Shown: in pieces, positions 8,620 through 16,073 of the stretch
How the letters are laid out: each line of letters opens with the position of its first letter
Position numbering within the stretch: position 1 is the stretch's first letter
Source of the DNA: JBCCFW01 sp039029535
GTDB lineage: Bacteria > Acidobacteriota > JBCCFW01
Assembly (NCBI GenBank): GCA_039029535.1
Contig: JBCCFW010000036.1
Location: 1-49,003 of the forward strand
Direction: 5' to 3'
DNA length: 49,003 bases
The notes under the pieces: model-generated
Seen by the model: the letters and a program-made list of their open reading frames with translations, nothing else
Told to the model about the DNA's origin: nothing
Database searches by the model: none
Program-made: the position numbers and the translations under genes

Positions 8620-9843
8620 ATGAACGTCCTCTTTCTCTCTCCCGGCTTCCCCAGCGAGATGCCGCTCTTCGCCCGTGCCCTGGCGAGCATCGGGGCACGA
8701 GTGGTGGGCGTCGGTGACCACCCCAAGGAGACCCTGCCGGACGACCTCAAGGCCGTCCTCTCCAACTACCTGCGCGTGCCGTCCATCGTCGATGAAGACG
8801 CGGTCGTGCGCACGGTGGTCGAGGAGACCCGCCAGGCCGGGGTGACCTACGACCGCATCGAGGGCCCCTGGGAGCCTATGGTCCTGCTGGCCGCCAAGCT
8901 CCGCGAGGCCCTCGGCGTCCCGGGGATGGACGTCACCACCGCCGAACGCTTCCGCGACAAGGAGCTCATGAAGCAGGCGCTGGACGAGGCCGGCCTGCGC
9001 ACGCCGCGTCACGCACGTTGCACCACCGAGGACGAGGCCCGCGAGGCGGCCGAGCGCATCGGCTACCCCCTCATCCTCAAGCCCATCGCCGGCGCCGGCT
9101 CGGCCGACACGCACCGGGTCGAGAACGAGCGCGAGCTGGAAGAAGCGCTACTGGCGACGCGACACGTGCGTGAGCTCTCGGTCGAGGAGTACATCGACGG
9201 CGAGGAATACACGTTCGACACGGTCTGCGCCCAGGGCGAGCCGCTCTTCCACAACATCTCCTGGTATCGGCCGAGGCCTCTCCTCCAGCGCACGCTGGAG
9301 TGGTGCAGTCCGATGACCATCGCCATCCGGCACGTGGACGCGCCCGAGCTCGCTCCCGGCGTGAAGCTGGGGCTCGGCGTGCTCTCCGCCCTGGGCATGG
9401 AGTCCGGGTTCACGCACATGGAGTGGTTCTTGACCAGCGAGGGCGAGGCGGTGTTCGGCGAGATCGGTGCGCGCCCCCCTGGGGCTCGCTCGGTCGACGT
9501 CATGAACTACGCCAACGACATCGACCTCTTCGTGACCTGGGCCGAGGCGGTGTGCTTCGGCAAGACCAGCCTCCAGCTCGACCGGAAGAACAACTGCGCC
9601 ATCGTGTTCAAGCGTGCTCGCGGCCAAGGCCGCATCACCAGCATCGAGGGCCTGCCCGGGCTCATGGCCCGCTACGGCGAGCACGTCGTGCAGGTCGACC
9701 TGCTGCCGGTCGGCGCGCCACGTCGCAACTGGAAGCAGACCCTCATGTCCGACGGTCACGTCATCGTGCGTCACCCGGACTTCCGCAGCGTGGTCGAGAT
9801 CACCGACGCGGTGGCCCGAGACCTGCGCCTGACCGCGGAGTGA
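8620..9843 (+). CDS. ATP-grasp ligase, paralogue 3; first gene of a four-gene operon
   Basis: The product is 407 residues from an ATG at 8620. ATP-grasp features are FRDKELMKQAL, LILKPIAGAGSADTHRV, VEEYIDGEEYTFD, HMEWF and GEIGARPPGAR. Of the three paralogues it keeps the most regular N-terminal pre-grasp domain (MNVLFLSPGF ... VVGVGDHP). The next gene starts 8 nt after its stop, and two more follow with 4-nt overlaps, so all four are almost certainly cotranscribed. Its partners are an S51-like hydrolase and an AstE-like amidohydrolase. The product is therefore likely a carboxylate-amine ligase acting on an amino-acid or peptide substrate that the partners hydrolyse, though this is inference from context. 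Confidence 0.9.
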   Translation: MNVLFLSPGFPSEMPLFARALASIGARVVGVGDHPKETLPDDLKAVLSNYLRVPSIVDEDAVVRTVVEETRQAGVTYDRIEGPWEPMVLLAAKLREALGVPGMDVTTAERFRDKELMKQALDEAGLRTPRHARCTTEDEAREAAERIGYPLILKPIAGAGSADTHRVENERELEEALLATRHVRELSVEEYIDGEEYTFDTVCAQGEPLFHNISWYRPRPLLQRTLEWCSPMTIAIRHVDAPELAPGVKLGLGVLSALGMESGFTHMEWFLTSEGEAVFGEIGARPPGARSVDVMNYANDIDLFVTWAEAVCFGKTSLQLDRKNNCAIVFKRARGQGRITSIEGLPGLMARYGEHVVQVDLLPVGAPRRNWKQTLMSDGHVIVRHPDFRSVVEITDAVARDLRLTAE

Positions 9844-9850
9844 GCTGACG

Positions 9851-10780
9851 ATGGCCGCCCGCATCTTCCTCGGTCCCCAGAACCGCAAGCCCATGATCAA
9901 GGAGGCGCTCGCGAGCGTCGCCCGGCGGACGGGTCGTCTTCGCTCGATCACTGCCGGCTGGGAGGAGCGCGAGGGTGAGTGCGAGGAGCTGATCGAGCAT
10001 CTCGGCGAGCCGGTGGACGACCTCGGTCTCTTTCAGAAGGGCGAGGCACTCCTCGCCGAGGACCGCGACCTGGCCGAGTCGCTGCGCGTGCGACGCGACC
10101 GGCTGCACCGCCTGCGTCAGCTCTACCAAGTGCGGCTGGCGCCGATGCTCGCGGCCGCCCGCGACCTGTTCAGCCGGCCGGCTGACGAAGACGTCCTCCT
10201 GGCTCGCGAGAACGCGCTCAAGGCCATCGCCGCCCTCGACGCTCATCATCAACAGCGGCTCCGACTGGCCCGCACGGAGCTCAACGAGAGCCACGGCTTC
10301 ACGAAGCACGCGGGCGTGCGGGCCCTGCGTGAGCACTTCATCGAGGAGCTGGAAGACTGCTCGGTCCTCCTTCTCGCCGGTGGTCACGTGCGCTTGCTCA
10401 CCGAGTGGATGCGCCTGCTCATGCCGGCTCCCCGCCTGCGCGAGCTCGACATCATCGCCTGGTCGGCGGGAGCGATGGCCCTGAGCGAGCGGGTCATCCT
10501 CTTCCATGACAGCCCGCCGCAAGGCGCGGGCGACCCCGAGCTGTTCAGTGAGGGCCTGGGCACCGTGTCGTCGCTGGTGCTCCTCCCTCACGCCGGTCGC
10601 CGACTTCAGCTCGAGGATCCCGTGCGCGTGGCGCTCCTGGCGCGACGCCTGGCACCGGCCACCTGCGTGACCCTCGACGAAGATGCCCGCGTCGACTGGA
10701 ACGGCGGCGACATCCTGCTCAAGGGCGCAGCTCGACGTCTCGACGCCGGCGGTCAGGTCCTGACGGGCGAGGCCGCGTGA
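9851..10780 (+). CDS. peptidase E/cyanophycinase-like (family S51, class I GATase fold) protein
   Basis: The product is 309 residues. The C-terminal half carries the S51 hallmarks: VLLLAGGHVRLLTEW (corresponding to the GGNTFxLL turn of peptidase E), the nucleophile elbow IAWSAGAMAL with the catalytic Ser, and LLPHAGRR with a His at the peptidase E His position. Peptidase E cleaves Asp-X dipeptides, and cyanophycinase cleaves beta-Asp-Arg. The N-terminal 160 residues begin like S51 proteins (IFLGPQ ... SITAGWEEREGE), but a charged, mostly helical insertion precedes the core. The gene sits between ATP-grasp 3 (8 nt upstream) and the AstE-like gene (GTGA overlap). The specificity is not known; a non-peptidase role is possible. 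Confidence 0.75.
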   Translation: MAARIFLGPQNRKPMIKEALASVARRTGRLRSITAGWEEREGECEELIEHLGEPVDDLGLFQKGEALLAEDRDLAESLRVRRDRLHRLRQLYQVRLAPMLAAARDLFSRPADEDVLLARENALKAIAALDAHHQQRLRLARTELNESHGFTKHAGVRALREHFIEELEDCSVLLLAGGHVRLLTEWMRLLMPAPRLRELDIIAWSAGAMALSERVILFHDSPPQGAGDPELFSEGLGTVSSLVLLPHAGRRLQLEDPVRVALLARRLAPATCVTLDEDARVDWNGGDILLKGAARRLDAGGQVLTGEAA

Positions 10781-11949
10781 ACGCCACCGGCAAGTGCCGC
10801 TGGCCGCGGGTCCTCGCGGACCTGGACAGCGGACATCCCGGCCCGACGCTGATCGTGTCGGGGGGCATCCACGGCAACGAGCCGGCGGGCGTGCTCGCGG
10901 CTCTCGAGGTCACCAAGGCACTCGGTGAGCGCGGCCTGCAGCGTGGTCGACTCGTCGCGCTGGTCGGCAACCGCAGCGCGCTCGGTCGGGGCTGCCGCTA
11001 CGTGGAGCGCGACCTCAACCGTCGCTGGTTCCCCGACGAGATCGCCGAGCTGCGCGAGCGCGACCCGGCCGAAGACACGGTGGAAGACCGGGAGCAGCGC
11101 GAGCTGCTGGAGCGCATCGAGCCCCTGCTCGCGGGCGACCGCCCGGCGATCTTCATCGACTTGCACAGCACCTCCGGCGGTGGGCCGCCCTTCGTCTGCG
11201 GTGCCGACACCCTGCGCAACCTCGACGTCGCGGCGGCCCTGCCCCTGCCGATGATCCTCGGCCTGGAGGAGATCATCGTCGGCTCGATGCTGGGCTACCT
11301 CTGCAACCTCGGGCACAGCGGCCTGGCCATCGAGGGGGGTCAACACGACGACCCGCTCACGTCACGCCGTCACGCGTCCTGCATCTGGCTCATCCTCCAC
11401 AAGCTGTCGATGGCCCAGCTCGGCGAGACCAAGCTCGAGCACCACCGGCGCCTGCTCGAAGACGCCTGCGAGGGCCTGCCCGGCTTCGTCGAGATCCGGC
11501 ACCGCCACGTCGTCGAGACGGAGGACGAGTTCGTCATGAAGCCGGGCTTCACCGGCTTCGAGCCTGTGGAGATGGGCGAGGTGGTCGCCGAGGATCAGCG
11601 CGGCCCCATCGAAGCCCCCGAGAGCGGTCGGATGTTGCTGCCGCGCTACCAGGGTCAGGGCGAGGACGGGTTCTTCGTCACCCGCGACTTCCCGGAATGG
11701 CGCCTCCACCTCTCGGCCTTCATGCGCCGGCTGCGGCTGGACCTGCTCGCTCCGCTGCTGCCGGGCGTGCGACGCGACCCCGATCATCCCGACCAGCTCT
11801 TCACCGACCGCCCCTCGCTGTCGCCGCTGACCTCGGAGATGCTCGCGCTGTGGGGCTATCGGCGTCGGGTCGTCGAGGGTGATCGCCTCGTCATCACGCG
11901 ACGTCGTGGTGACGGGCCGGTCGACCCCTTCGATCCCCTGCGCTCATGA
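10777..11949 (+). CDS. succinylglutamate desuccinylase/aspartoacylase (AstE/AspA) family zinc hydrolase
   Basis: The product is 390 residues, starting at a GTG that overlaps the previous stop (GTGA). Zinc-site motifs of the M14-related AstE/AspA family are clear: GGIHGNEPAG (first His and Glu), then RDLNRRW, then DLHSTSGG (second zinc His) and AIEGGQH downstream. Family members remove an acyl group from N-acyl amino acids (N-acetyl-aspartate, N-succinyl-glutamate). The C-terminal third (from about residue 250) resembles the beta-domain of aspartoacylases that gates the active site. Together with the neighbouring ligase and S51-like hydrolase it suggests turnover of an amide-linked amino-acid compound. 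Confidence 0.85.
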   Translation: MNATGKCRWPRVLADLDSGHPGPTLIVSGGIHGNEPAGVLAALEVTKALGERGLQRGRLVALVGNRSALGRGCRYVERDLNRRWFPDEIAELRERDPAEDTVEDREQRELLERIEPLLAGDRPAIFIDLHSTSGGGPPFVCGADTLRNLDVAAALPLPMILGLEEIIVGSMLGYLCNLGHSGLAIEGGQHDDPLTSRRHASCIWLILHKLSMAQLGETKLEHHRRLLEDACEGLPGFVEIRHRHVVETEDEFVMKPGFTGFEPVEMGEVVAEDQRGPIEAPESGRMLLPRYQGQGEDGFFVTRDFPEWRLHLSAFMRRLRLDLLAPLLPGVRRDPDHPDQLFTDRPSLSPLTSEMLALWGYRRRVVEGDRLVITRRRGDGPVDPFDPLRS

Positions 11950-12287
11950 GCCGGATCTTCAGCCTCCTCGTCATCACCGCGGCCGTGGTCTGGTTCGCGC
12001 GCAAGCAGGGCTGGATTCAGGGGCTGTCGCTGCCCAACCTGGGGAAGGCCGGCGGCTTCGGTGGGCCCTCGGGCTTCCGACTCGAGTTCAAGGCCGGTCG
12101 GATCACGCGTGTCGAGGGCGTCCTGCCGAGGGCGGCTTACAACGGCATCGAAGAGGTCCTGTCGGGTCAATCGGTGTCGGGCGAGATCCGTGGCGGCCCA
12201 GGACCCGAGATGGTCGTGGACGGCGACGTGCCCGAGGGCCTCGAGCAGCGACTGAGGAACGTTTACCTCGCATCGCGGCTGCGCTGA
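11946..12287 (+). CDS. small membrane-anchored protein, DUF3634-like
   Basis: The product is 113 residues, with a start overlapping the upstream stop (ATGA). An N-terminal membrane segment (IFSLLVITAAVVWFA) is followed by a short Gly/Leu linker. A soluble beta/alpha domain then has the pattern FRLEFKAGRITRVEGVLP ... SGEIRGG ... LEQRLRNVYL, which recalls DUF3634 proteins of proteobacteria. That family has no known function. It is the last gene of the ATP-grasp 3 operon and convergent with the gene ending at 12312. The family match is from memory of the pattern only. Confidence 0.7.
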   Translation: MSRIFSLLVITAAVVWFARKQGWIQGLSLPNLGKAGGFGGPSGFRLEFKAGRITRVEGVLPRAAYNGIEEVLSGQSVSGEIRGGPGPEMVVDGDVPEGLEQRLRNVYLASRLR

Positions 12288-12311
12288 GGCGCGACTTCGC
12301 CCGTGCCGGGC

Positions 12312-13388
12312 TCAGCCCCTCTTCAGCCCCTTCATCACCTCGCCGCCCAGCTCCTCGGCTCGCTCCGCGTCCGTCTTCGCGATCTCCACGTCGCCGCCGT
12401 AGCGAGCCCGACCGAAGAGCTGCGCCAACCTCTCGGCGGGCCCCGGGAGACGTCGGGCGATCTCCAGGGCGGTCTGGTGCGGCTTGCGTCCCCGCCCTGC
12501 CTTCTCGGAGCGCGCCAGCACGCGGGCGAAGGTCTTGAGCACGCGACCTCGGGGACCCGACACGTCGAGCGCCTCGAGCTCGGGGGCCAGCCGAGGCTCC
12601 TGAAGCTCGACGGCAGCGGTGACGACCTGCTCGTCCTGCCCCTCGTCTTCCTCCCTGTTGGGCAGGAGCTTCCTCGCCAGCCAGATGAGGATCATCCCGA
12701 CGATGGCCCAGCCACCGATCTGCAGGAAGTCGTCGGAGTAGTCACTCCACCGCAGGCCCGTCCCGCCGGGAGCCGGCCCAGCAGGACCGCGACGTGGTGG
12801 TAGCGGCGTGAAGTGAATGGCGGGGGCGAGCATCAAGGCCGGAAGACCGAAACCCAGCAACGCCCTCCAGGCTCGACGCAGCGGCACGTCCCGACGCTGG
12901 TGATGATCCACGACGAGCCAGGTGACGACGAGAACGGCGTGCCCCGTGAGAGCGGTGGTCGCCAGCGGCGGTCCCGACGCCGCTGCGACCGCACACAGCA
13001 CCAGCGCGTTGGCGAGGACGTGCGTGCCCTGCACTGACATCTGCGGTCGAGCCAGGAACAACGCCTGGATGGCGAGCAGGGCATGGAGCGCGAGACCACC
13101 GAGAGTGATCTCCCCCGCCGACACCGTGTCGCTCGTGACCTGCTCACCCACCAACAGGGTGAGCACCGTCAGGATGGAGTACTGCGCCCAGCCCACCGCC
13201 CCGCGATAGCGCGCCGCACGATCCGCCGCTTCATCCGGCATTCGATGCGGGTCGTCGTCACGGATCCCCCACACTGCCGCGACCAGGAGCACGAAGGCCA
13301 GGAAGGGCAGCGGCGGGGACCCGAGCGCCAGCGACACGTGAGCCGCGGCGTGGAGCGAGATCAGGTAGGCGAGGAGCCGGCGGATCAC
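12312..13388 (-). CDS. multipass membrane protein with C-terminal DUF4129-like domain
   Basis: The product is 358 residues from a GTG that overlaps the DUF58 stop (GTGA). The first 230 residues hold about seven hydrophobic segments. After LIWLARKLLPN the cytoplasmic tail (about 245-358) has the DUF4129 pattern: RVLKTFARVL, then HQTALEIARRL, then LAQLFGRARYGG. DUF4129 usually ends the transglutaminase/TgpA protein encoded beside MoxR and DUF58 genes. Here the membrane scaffold and tail are present, but no transglutaminase-like Cys-His-Asp core is seen. It is the last gene of the MoxR-DUF58 operon. Confidence 0.75.
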   Translation of the reverse strand: MIRRLLAYLISLHAAAHVSLALGSPPLPFLAFVLLVAAVWGIRDDDPHRMPDEAADRAARYRGAVGWAQYSILTVLTLLVGEQVTSDTVSAGEITLGGLALHALLAIQALFLARPQMSVQGTHVLANALVLCAVAAASGPPLATTALTGHAVLVVTWLVVDHHQRRDVPLRRAWRALLGFGLPALMLAPAIHFTPLPPRRGPAGPAPGGTGLRWSDYSDDFLQIGGWAIVGMILIWLARKLLPNREEDEGQDEQVVTAAVELQEPRLAPELEALDVSGPRGRVLKTFARVLARSEKAGRGRKPHQTALEIARRLPGPAERLAQLFGRARYGGDVEIAKTDAERAEELGGEVMKGLKRG

Positions 13389-14638
13389 GGGAACAGCCCC
13401 TCACGCAGCCGGAGCTCGAGATCGTCTTCGGCGGTGAGCAAGGTCGCCGTGCCGCCACGGCGTTCCAGCACCGCGCGCGCCTCTTCGCCGGTGAGCTCCT
13501 CCCCGTGCCAGTCGTCGCGTCCGTGAATGGCCATGAAGCTGTCTTGATCGACGAGCACCAGGGCCGGTCGCACGCCGCGCTCACCGAGTCGATCCGCCAG
13601 GAGCTCGAGCTCGGCGCGCACGAATCGATGGCTCGCGCAGAGCAGCACGGCCGTCGAGCCCGGCGGCACCGACGAGAGCTGCTCACCGACGAAGCTCAGG
13701 AACGGACGTCTCCCGTCCTGGACCAGGCGGATGATGCGATCGAGCCCCCAGGCGAGATGGTCCTCGCCACGACCGGGCGGGACGACCAGTCGCTCCGGCG
13801 TGTCGGCGATGACCTGGACGTGCTGTCCCTCGCGCGAGGCCGTCGCGAGGATCGAGGAGCCCGCCCGCACGACGTACTCCAGGGTCGACTTGCGACCGGT
13901 GCCCGCACGATGCCGCGACTCGAGGTCGAGGAAGAGCGTGAGATACGGCACGAGGTCGACCTCATGCTCACGTTGCATGAGCTTCCCGGTCCGGGCCGAG
14001 GCGGGCCAGTGGATGCGACGTGGGTCGTCACCGGCCACGTGCTCACGCACGCCGAGGTAGAGATGACTCTGACCCGAGCGTCCGGCAGAGACTTCCTGCA
14101 CGGTCAGCGACGGCAGCCCGCCCAGGCGCAGGAGGCCCTCCACGTGATGGACCTTCGGAAAGACCGTGAACTCCGCCTGGTCGGGCAGGACCGTGGCCCG
14201 TCGGAAGAGCCCCGCCGGATCGTGGGTGGCCAGGCGTAGGGGACCGAGCGAGTGCAGCCCCCAGAGCTTCGAGCACTGGCTGCGATAGCCGACCACGCGA
14301 CGCGCCCCCGACGGGAGCGGTCCGCAATTGGGGAGGACGTGGATCGGCGCGAGCGCCGGCCCGAAGCGATCGGCCACCTCCAGGAAGGCGACGTCGCGAT
14401 CCGAGAGGTTGTCGACCTGGATCTTGACGTCGACCTCGTCGTCTTCGAAGGCACCGTCGCGCACGACCCTCCGCGCGGTCAGTCCCTTCAGGCCCCGACG
14501 CGAGAGACGCCAGCAGGTGATCAGGAGGAACGCGAAGTAGAGCGCGAGGTATGCGTGGGCCGGTTGTCGGTAGAGCAGCGCCAGCAGGAGCAGCACCGCC
14601 ACCGCCAGGACGAGGAAGTTCCGACTCGATCCGGGCAC
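13385..14638 (-). CDS. DUF58 (VWA-like) protein of the MoxR operon
   Basis: The product is 417 residues from a GTG 4 nt after the MoxR stop. Two N-terminal membrane segments (residues 9-40) are followed by a beta-rich region. The DUF58 core has the signature YLGVREHVAGDDPRRIHWPA (about 195-214) followed by SARTGKLMQREHE. The C-terminal part resembles a von Willebrand A-type fold (LTLFLDLESR, near the MIDAS-strand position). DUF58 proteins work with MoxR AAA ATPases in envelope stress or in assembling membrane complexes; the client is unknown. It overlaps the next gene by 4 nt. Confidence 0.88.
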   Translation of the reverse strand: MPGSSRNFLVLAVAVLLLLALLYRQPAHAYLALYFAFLLITCWRLSRRGLKGLTARRVVRDGAFEDDEVDVKIQVDNLSDRDVAFLEVADRFGPALAPIHVLPNCGPLPSGARRVVGYRSQCSKLWGLHSLGPLRLATHDPAGLFRRATVLPDQAEFTVFPKVHHVEGLLRLGGLPSLTVQEVSAGRSGQSHLYLGVREHVAGDDPRRIHWPASARTGKLMQREHEVDLVPYLTLFLDLESRHRAGTGRKSTLEYVVRAGSSILATASREGQHVQVIADTPERLVVPPGRGEDHLAWGLDRIIRLVQDGRRPFLSFVGEQLSSVPPGSTAVLLCASHRFVRAELELLADRLGERGVRPALVLVDQDSFMAIHGRDDWHGEELTGEEARAVLERRGGTATLLTAEDDLELRLREGLFP

Positions 14639-14642
14639 CGTC

Positions 14643-15578
14643 TCACCGAGCGCGGAACTCGACCGGCACCGGCGTCCGGTCGAGGACCTGACGCACGACC
14701 TGACGCGCGGTCAGCCCGGCCGCTCGCGCTCGCGGCTGCAGCATCAGGCGGTGGGACAGGACGTCCGGCGCCAGGCGCTTGACGTGATCGGGAGTGACGA
14801 AGCCCTCCCCCTTCACGACCGCCAGCGCCTGAGAGCCGTGCATCAAGGCGAGCGCACCACGAGGGCTCGCCCCGACCTGCACCTCGTCGTGCTCGCGGGT
14901 CGCGGCGACCAGACGCTGGATGTACGCGGCCACCGGAGCCGCCACGGTGACCTGACGCGCGCGCGCCTGCGCCTCGCAGATCTGGTCCTTGGTGAGCACG
15001 GGCTGGAGCGCGTCGATCGGATGGGTGCTCACCTGGCCGGTGAGGATCTCCAGCTCGGCGTCTTCATCCGGGTAGCCGAGGCTGAGCTTGACGAGGAAGC
15101 GATCGAGCTGAGCTTCGGGAAGCGGGAACGTTCCCGCCAGCTCGATGGGATTCTGCGTGGCGATGAGCGCGAAGGGCTCTTCGAGACGACGCGTCACGCC
15201 GTCGGCGGTGACCTGCCGTTCTTCCATGGCCTCGAGCAAGGCCGACTGCGTGCGCGGCGTCGCGCGGTTGATCTCGTCGACGAGCAGGACGTTGGTGAAC
15301 ACCGGGCCGGGCCGAAACTCGAAGACCTGTGTCCCCGGCTGGAAGACCGACACGCCGGTGACGTCGGTGGGCAGGAGATCGGGCGTGCACTGCACGCGCT
15401 TGAAGTCGGCCGTGACGGAGCGTGCCAGCGAGCGGCCCAGCATGGTCTTGCCCAGGCCAGGCAGGTCCTCGAGCAAGACGTGCCCGCGGGCGACGACGGC
15501 GGTGACCAAGGTCTCGATCGCACGCCGCTTGCCGCGGATCACGCGTTCGATGTTGGCGATGAGTTGATCGAGGGCCAC
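14643..15578 (-). CDS. MoxR-family AAA+ ATPase
   Basis: The product is 311 residues from the GTG at 15578, which has GGGAG 5 nt upstream and gives the usual MoxR N-terminus (VALDQLIANIERVIRGK). An in-frame GTG at 15620 would add 14 atypical residues. AAA+ motifs are Walker A EDLPGLGKTML, Walker B VLLVDEINRA, the sensor ATQNPIELAGTFPLPEAQLDRF and a C-terminal AAA lid. MoxR ATPases act as chaperones for cofactor insertion or complex assembly, typically with VWA-containing partners such as the DUF58 protein encoded next. It is the first gene of a three-gene minus-strand operon and divergent from the kinase at 16074. Confidence 0.92.
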   Translation of the reverse strand: MALDQLIANIERVIRGKRRAIETLVTAVVARGHVLLEDLPGLGKTMLGRSLARSVTADFKRVQCTPDLLPTDVTGVSVFQPGTQVFEFRPGPVFTNVLLVDEINRATPRTQSALLEAMEERQVTADGVTRRLEEPFALIATQNPIELAGTFPLPEAQLDRFLVKLSLGYPDEDAELEILTGQVSTHPIDALQPVLTKDQICEAQARARQVTVAAPVAAYIQRLVAATREHDEVQVGASPRGALALMHGSQALAVVKGEGFVTPDHVKRLAPDVLSHRLMLQPRARAAGLTARQVVRQVLDRTPVPVEFRAR

Positions 15579-15699
15579 GGACTCTCCCGATGGACCGCAC
15601 CGGACTGCGGTCGAGGTCACCCTAACATCCAGCCGGAGAGGTGCTAGCCCGGCCCCTTCATGAGTGTTCGTCGCGAGTGGCCGGAGATGCTTGCCGAGA

Positions 15700-16010
15700 A
15701 GGGTCGCTCGGGCCTTGGCCCGCTAGGTGGCCCAGCGGGACACCGCCCACGTAGCCACGAGGCCCGTGGCTCAATCCGGTGGGAACCGGGGAATGAGAGC
15801 CGGAGGCGCACTTGGCAGTGCGTTGAGGACCGAGGGGCGGAAGCACGCCCTTGGCAGGCAGCAGATCTGGTCACGCAGCAGAAGACTCATGAATGAGCCG
15901 GGCTCGATCGCCCCTTCGGCCGTTCCGATCGGTCTCTTGACGTCCGGGTGACAGAAACCCCATGGAAGGTCACGGAACCGCCGATAGACTCTGGCGGGAG
16001 GTGCGGTTCC
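15700..16010 (+). ncRNA. candidate structured RNA upstream of the APH-like kinase
   Basis: The gap 15579-16073 (495 bp) holds no convincing gene but a run of perfect hairpins: CCCGCT/AGCGGG (15719-15739); GGCTCA/TGAGaGCC (15768-15801) enclosing CCGGT-GGGA-ACCGG with a GNRA tetraloop on the plus strand (15776-15789); GCGCAC/GTGCGT (15806-15823); GGGCG/CGCCC (15835-15850); and GGAACCGC/GCGGTTCC (15974-16010). The GGGA loop favours transcription from the plus strand. It could be a 5' leader of the kinase gene, a free RNA or the decayed end of a mobile element or intron. I match it to no RNA family. GC-rich DNA forms chance stems, but this density and nesting is unusual. Confidence 0.35.
15864..15904 (+). 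repeat. 41-nt repeated element, copy 1
   Basis: GATCTGGTCACGCAGCAG is followed by 23 nt ending CCGGGCT. The second copy is at 19898-19938: the first 18 nt are identical and 33 of 41 positions match, with CCGGGCT at the same offset. This copy lies at the 3' side of the hairpin cluster in the structured gap. In both copies the same frame reads DLVTQQxTxx and then TGA. It may therefore be the end of a decayed coding or mobile element, or part of an RNA. Confidence 0.5.
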
Positions 16011-16073
16011 GGGTTTCCGATCGCCTGGCCCGACCCTCCTCGCCGCCCTCTCCGGACGGCACGCGAGGTCATC

